Positions 23,651 through 25,601 of a stretch of DNA of 25,601 bases are shown here, piece after piece. The stretch lies in assembly GCA_007130675.1 (NCBI GenBank), contig SLSB01000510.1, positions 1 through 25,601 of the forward strand, written 5' to 3'. A program made the translations under genes and the position numbers. This stretch comes from Candidatus Hydrogenedentota bacterium. GTDB lineage: Bacteria > Hydrogenedentota > Hydrogenedentia > Hydrogenedentales > SLHB01. The notes below the pieces were generated by a model. The model saw only the letters and a list, made by a program, of their open reading frames with translations. It was not told where the DNA came from and did not search any database. Positions within the stretch are counted from its first letter, which is position 1. Each line of letters begins with the position of its first letter.

Positions 23651-24382
23651 TCACACAAACAGCACCCAGAAGAACTGCAGCGCCAGCAGCAACAACATCG
23701 CGCTGACCACGCGCCGCAACCGCTCGTCGGAAAACCAGGCCAGGATGCGCAATCCCAGCAATGCCCCCACCACCACAAACGCCGCCCCCACGCCGCTCAA
23801 GGCAAACAGCCTCGGTGTCAGCAATCCCTGACGCGTCAGTTCGGCCGTCCGCACAATACAGTTCACCATCAGAATAAGCTGCACCGTCGCAGCATACCGG
23901 AACCTGCCAAGGTTCTGCGAAGCCACGTACGCCACCACGGGCGGTCCCCCGGTGCCGAATGCCCCCGACAGGAGCCCCGACAGCGCCCCCACCGGCGCCC
24001 CGACCCAGTACGGGTGCCACGAACGGCTGTGCTCGTGGTGCATGAACCCGCGAACGGCTCCCGCCACCAAAACCACCCCGACGAGCACCCTGAACAACCG
24101 GGGATCGCTGTCTCTCAAGAAGACCACCCCGAACGGAATCGCCACAACCGAACAGAGCATGAGCGGCCATATGCCTCTGAACACAATCTGCCGGTGCAGT
24201 TTCCACACCACGACGATGTTCAGCGTCAGCGCGCCCAGCGTCGTTACGATTGACGCTTCCTTGACGTCGTAGAAGGTGCCCAGGATCGCGATGGCCGTCA
24301 ACCCGAACCCGAACCCCGTCGCGCCCTGCACCACCCCCGCCAATCCAAGAACCAGCGGTATCAACAGCCATTCATAAACCAT
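23651..24382 (-). CDS. TauE/SafE-family membrane permease
   Basis: 243 residues, nearly all hydrophobic, with about seven to eight membrane helices in two repeated halves. The halves carry the family glycine motifs VVQGATGFGFGL (near residue 20) and LLSGAFGTGGPPVV (near 140), typical of the sulfite/sulfonate exporter TauE/SafE group (DUF81). Substrates in characterised members are small sulfur-containing or organic anions; this one is not assignable. I chose ATG 24382; a GTG at 24391 would add three residues. It is the first gene of a minus-strand run TauE-type, TrmH-type, Gfo/Idh/MocA, with 9- and 27-nt gaps, so probably one operon, although the functions have no obvious link. Confidence 0.88.
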   Translation of the reverse strand: MVYEWLLIPLVLGLAGVVQGATGFGFGLTAIAILGTFYDVKEASIVTTLGALTLNIVVVWKLHRQIVFRGIWPLMLCSVVAIPFGVVFLRDSDPRLFRVLVGVVLVAGAVRGFMHHEHSRSWHPYWVGAPVGALSGLLSGAFGTGGPPVVAYVASQNLGRFRYAATVQLILMVNCIVRTAELTRQGLLTPRLFALSGVGAAFVVVGALLGLRILAWFSDERLRRVVSAMLLLLALQFFWVLFV

Positions 24383-24742
24383 TAACCCCACCCGGATTAC
24401 TCGAGGAAGAACCCCTCAAGGAGGAAGCCGCAAGACTACCGCCCGTCTCCCCAAAATGCAAGATTATGCCGCAAAGAATGCTGCAAGAAAACCTTTCGCT
24501 ATGTCCCCTCCGGCCCGGACTCGCCGAGCACCAGCTCGGCATTCTTGCGCGGCCCGCTCAGTCCATCATAAACCCTTAAAACCTAAGATCCGCCCCCAGG
24601 AAACTGTAGAAAATTAGCCAAAAGTCTGTGGAGCGAGCACGCGAATCAACAATCTTCCTTGTGGTTGGCACAAATGATGCGAACTATACCGAGATGTTTT
24701 GGCGTTTCAACAAGTAGAGTGAAAAGATCCCGGGAGAAACCC
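24383..24742. other. Divergent intergenic region before the phosphoribosyltransferase gene
   Basis: 360 nt with no clear gene. GCCGAGC (24523-24529) pairs with GCTCGGC (24534-24540) around ACCA. On the minus strand a short open stretch with protein-like composition (GLSGPRKNAELVLGESG and a few more residues) ends at TAG 24499-24501, but it is closed by an upstream stop after fewer than 30 codons and has no start, so it can only be a gene remnant or chance. A sigma-54-like promoter lies at 24665-24680. Confidence 0.5.
24665..24680 (+). promoter_or_regulatory. Sigma-54-like promoter
   Basis: TTGGCACAAATGATGC matches the -24/-12 consensus (YTGGCAC-N5-TTGC) at all of the -24 element and at TGC of the -12 element, with the required 12-bp distance from GG to GC. 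Transcription would start near 24692, about 50 nt before ATG 24743. No enhancer-binding activator gene is visible in the window. Confidence 0.55.
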
Positions 24743-25375
24743 ATGTTTGACGATCGCACAGACGCAGGCAGGAGACTCGCCCAAGAACTCGAGTCGTACC
24801 ACGAAGCAGAACCACTCGTGCTCGCCATTCCGAAAGGCGGCATTCCCGTCGGCCTGGAAGTTGCCGGGTGCCTTGATGCGGAGTTTGCGGTGCTCGTCTC
24901 TCGCAAATTGCCCTTTCCCGATAATCCCGAGTCCGGTTTTGGCGCGGTGGCCGAAGATGGAACCGTGTATCTTCACGAAATTGCCCGTCGATCTCTTTCC
25001 GAACCGGACATCGAAACCATCGCCCAGCGCCAGCGCGAGGAAATCGCCCGGCGCATTCAGTTGCTGCGCCGCGGCCAACCCTTGCCGCCGCTTCAAGGGC
25101 GCACCGTCATCCTCGTCGACGACGGCATTGCCATGGGCTCGACCATGCGCGCCAGCGCGGGCATGTGCCATAACCAGAAAGCGGCCCGGATCGTTGTTGC
25201 CGCACCCGTCGCCTCCCCGCGCACCATCTACGACCTTCAACGCGTCGCGGACGACGTAGTGATTCTTGAAACACCTGCCGGGTTCCGCGCCGTCGCCGAA
25301 GCCTACCGCCACTGGCACGACGTAAGTGACGAAGAGGCCGTTGCGCTGCTAGAAGAGCATGCCGTTTTGCCCTAG
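24743..25375 (+). CDS. Phosphoribosyltransferase-domain protein
   Basis: 210 residues of the type I phosphoribosyltransferase fold. LAIPKGGIPVGLEVA (27-41) is the N-terminal loop seen in the stand-alone family found in many bacteria, and VILVDDGIAMGSTM (122-135) is the PRPP-binding loop with its two acidic residues. Members usually have VDDGIATGAT; here T is replaced by M. The natural substrate of this branch is not established; members often sit beside dienelactone-hydrolase or erythromycin-esterase domains, which are absent here. ATG 24743 has GGGAG upstream; an in-frame ATG at 24659 would lie before the sigma-54-like promoter and is unlikely. Confidence 0.85.
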   Translation: MFDDRTDAGRRLAQELESYHEAEPLVLAIPKGGIPVGLEVAGCLDAEFAVLVSRKLPFPDNPESGFGAVAEDGTVYLHEIARRSLSEPDIETIAQRQREEIARRIQLLRRGQPLPPLQGRTVILVDDGIAMGSTMRASAGMCHNQKAARIVVAAPVASPRTIYDLQRVADDVVILETPAGFRAVAEAYRHWHDVSDEEAVALLEEHAVLP

Positions 25376-25514
25376 CTCCATGGAAAAGGGCTGGTGTGCC
25401 CGCACGCTACTCGACCTGCGGCTCGGCGCGTAAAAAATGTATACGTCTGTTTTACATCTACACGCTCGTGTCCCATGAAGGCCCACCTTTCCGCTGCAAA
25501 ACAAGCATTTCTCA

Positions 25515-25531
25515 TTGGCATATGAGTTGCA
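25515..25531 (+). promoter_or_regulatory. Sigma-54-like promoter near the right edge
   Basis: TTGGCATATGAGTTGCA has TTGGCA at -24 and TTGCA at -12 with the correct 12-bp GG-to-GC distance; only the bases after TGGCA differ from consensus. Transcription would start near 25542, about 36 nt before a possible ATG at 25578. The rest of 25376-25577 shows only a weak GTAAAA/TTTTAC inverted repeat (25430-25455) and no gene. Confidence 0.55.
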
Positions 25532-25577
25532 CCGTTTCGAGGCACGAACCCTGCGGAGCTTTGTCTCGAGGGCAACA

Positions 25578-25601
25578 ATGAACGCCGTGAGAGCGCAAGC
25601 C
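25578..25601 (+). CDS. Possible start of a gene cut by the right edge
   Basis: ATG 25578 opens eight codons (MNAVRAQA) to the window end, preceded by GAGGGCA at a plausible ribosome-binding distance and by the sigma-54-like promoter at 25515-25531. Too short to identify; offered only because promoter, binding site and start are in the right order. Confidence 0.3.

Noticed and set aside
22946..24253. 435-codon plus-strand open frame across the TrmH- and TauE-type genes
   Set aside because: His/Arg/Gln-rich translation, antisense to two genes with intact family motifs.
24499..24590. Protein-like minus-strand stretch ending at TAG 24499-24501
   Set aside because: Fewer than 30 codons between stops with no start codon or binding site; could be a remnant but cannot be supported as a gene.

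Overview
The window is GC-rich bacterial chromosome, densely coded, with short gaps inside operons. The gene set (ExbB/ExbD/TonB-like proteins, a lipoprotein-anchored sugar ABC system, a Tat-exported Gfo/Idh/MocA oxidoreductase, a 23S-intervening-type four-helix-bundle gene, the GlgE glucan pathway, two sigma-54-like promoters) suggests a Gram-negative-type environmental lineage. A Planctomycetota-, Hydrogenedentota- or Lentisphaerota-like genome is my guess; nothing in the window fixes the taxonomy. No rRNA, tRNA, CRISPR array, transposase or phage gene was seen.

Layout. (1) 1-2052, minus: a leuB-type beta-decarboxylating dehydrogenase followed by a DMT/EamA permease cut by the left edge. 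(2) 2053-2427: divergent intergenic region with three 13-nt tandem repeats. (3) 2428-9859, plus: glgE, a treS-maltokinase fusion and glgB, a near-complete route trehalose -> maltose -> maltose-1-phosphate -> linear alpha-1,4-glucan -> branched glucan. (4) 10233-15726, plus: argC-argJ-argB followed, with gaps of at most 41 nt, by exbB, exbD, a TonB-like protein and a small membrane zinc-ribbon protein; a textbook sigma-70 promoter (TTGAAC-17-TATAAT) precedes argC. (5) 15754-16311, minus: a secreted WVPG-repeat protein. (6) 16312-16871: divergent intergenic region rich in inverted repeats, including a perfect 40-bp palindrome. (7) 16872-20994, plus: a complete sugar ABC importer (lipoprotein, two permeases, MalK-type ATPase). 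(8) 20973-24382, minus: TauE/SafE permease, TrmH-type RNA methyltransferase, Gfo/Idh/MocA oxidoreductase and a frameshifted four-helix-bundle gene. (9) 24743-25375, plus: a phosphoribosyltransferase-domain protein behind a sigma-54-like promoter; a second sigma-54-like promoter lies at the right edge just before a possible gene start.

How they fit together. The GlgE operon makes glycogen-like glucan from trehalose; the nearby ABC importer could supply a disaccharide such as trehalose, as LpqY-SugABC does in mycobacteria, but its substrate cannot be read from sequence. ArgC, ArgJ and ArgB cover three early arginine steps, with ArgJ implying the acetyl-recycling route. The ExbB/ExbD/TonB-like set would use the proton gradient to drive an outer-membrane or envelope process. 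I found no clearly new multi-gene defence or mobile system. The least explained items are the palindrome-rich region at 16.4-16.8 kb, the zinc-ribbon protein attached to the Exb/Ton genes, and the WVPG-repeat protein.
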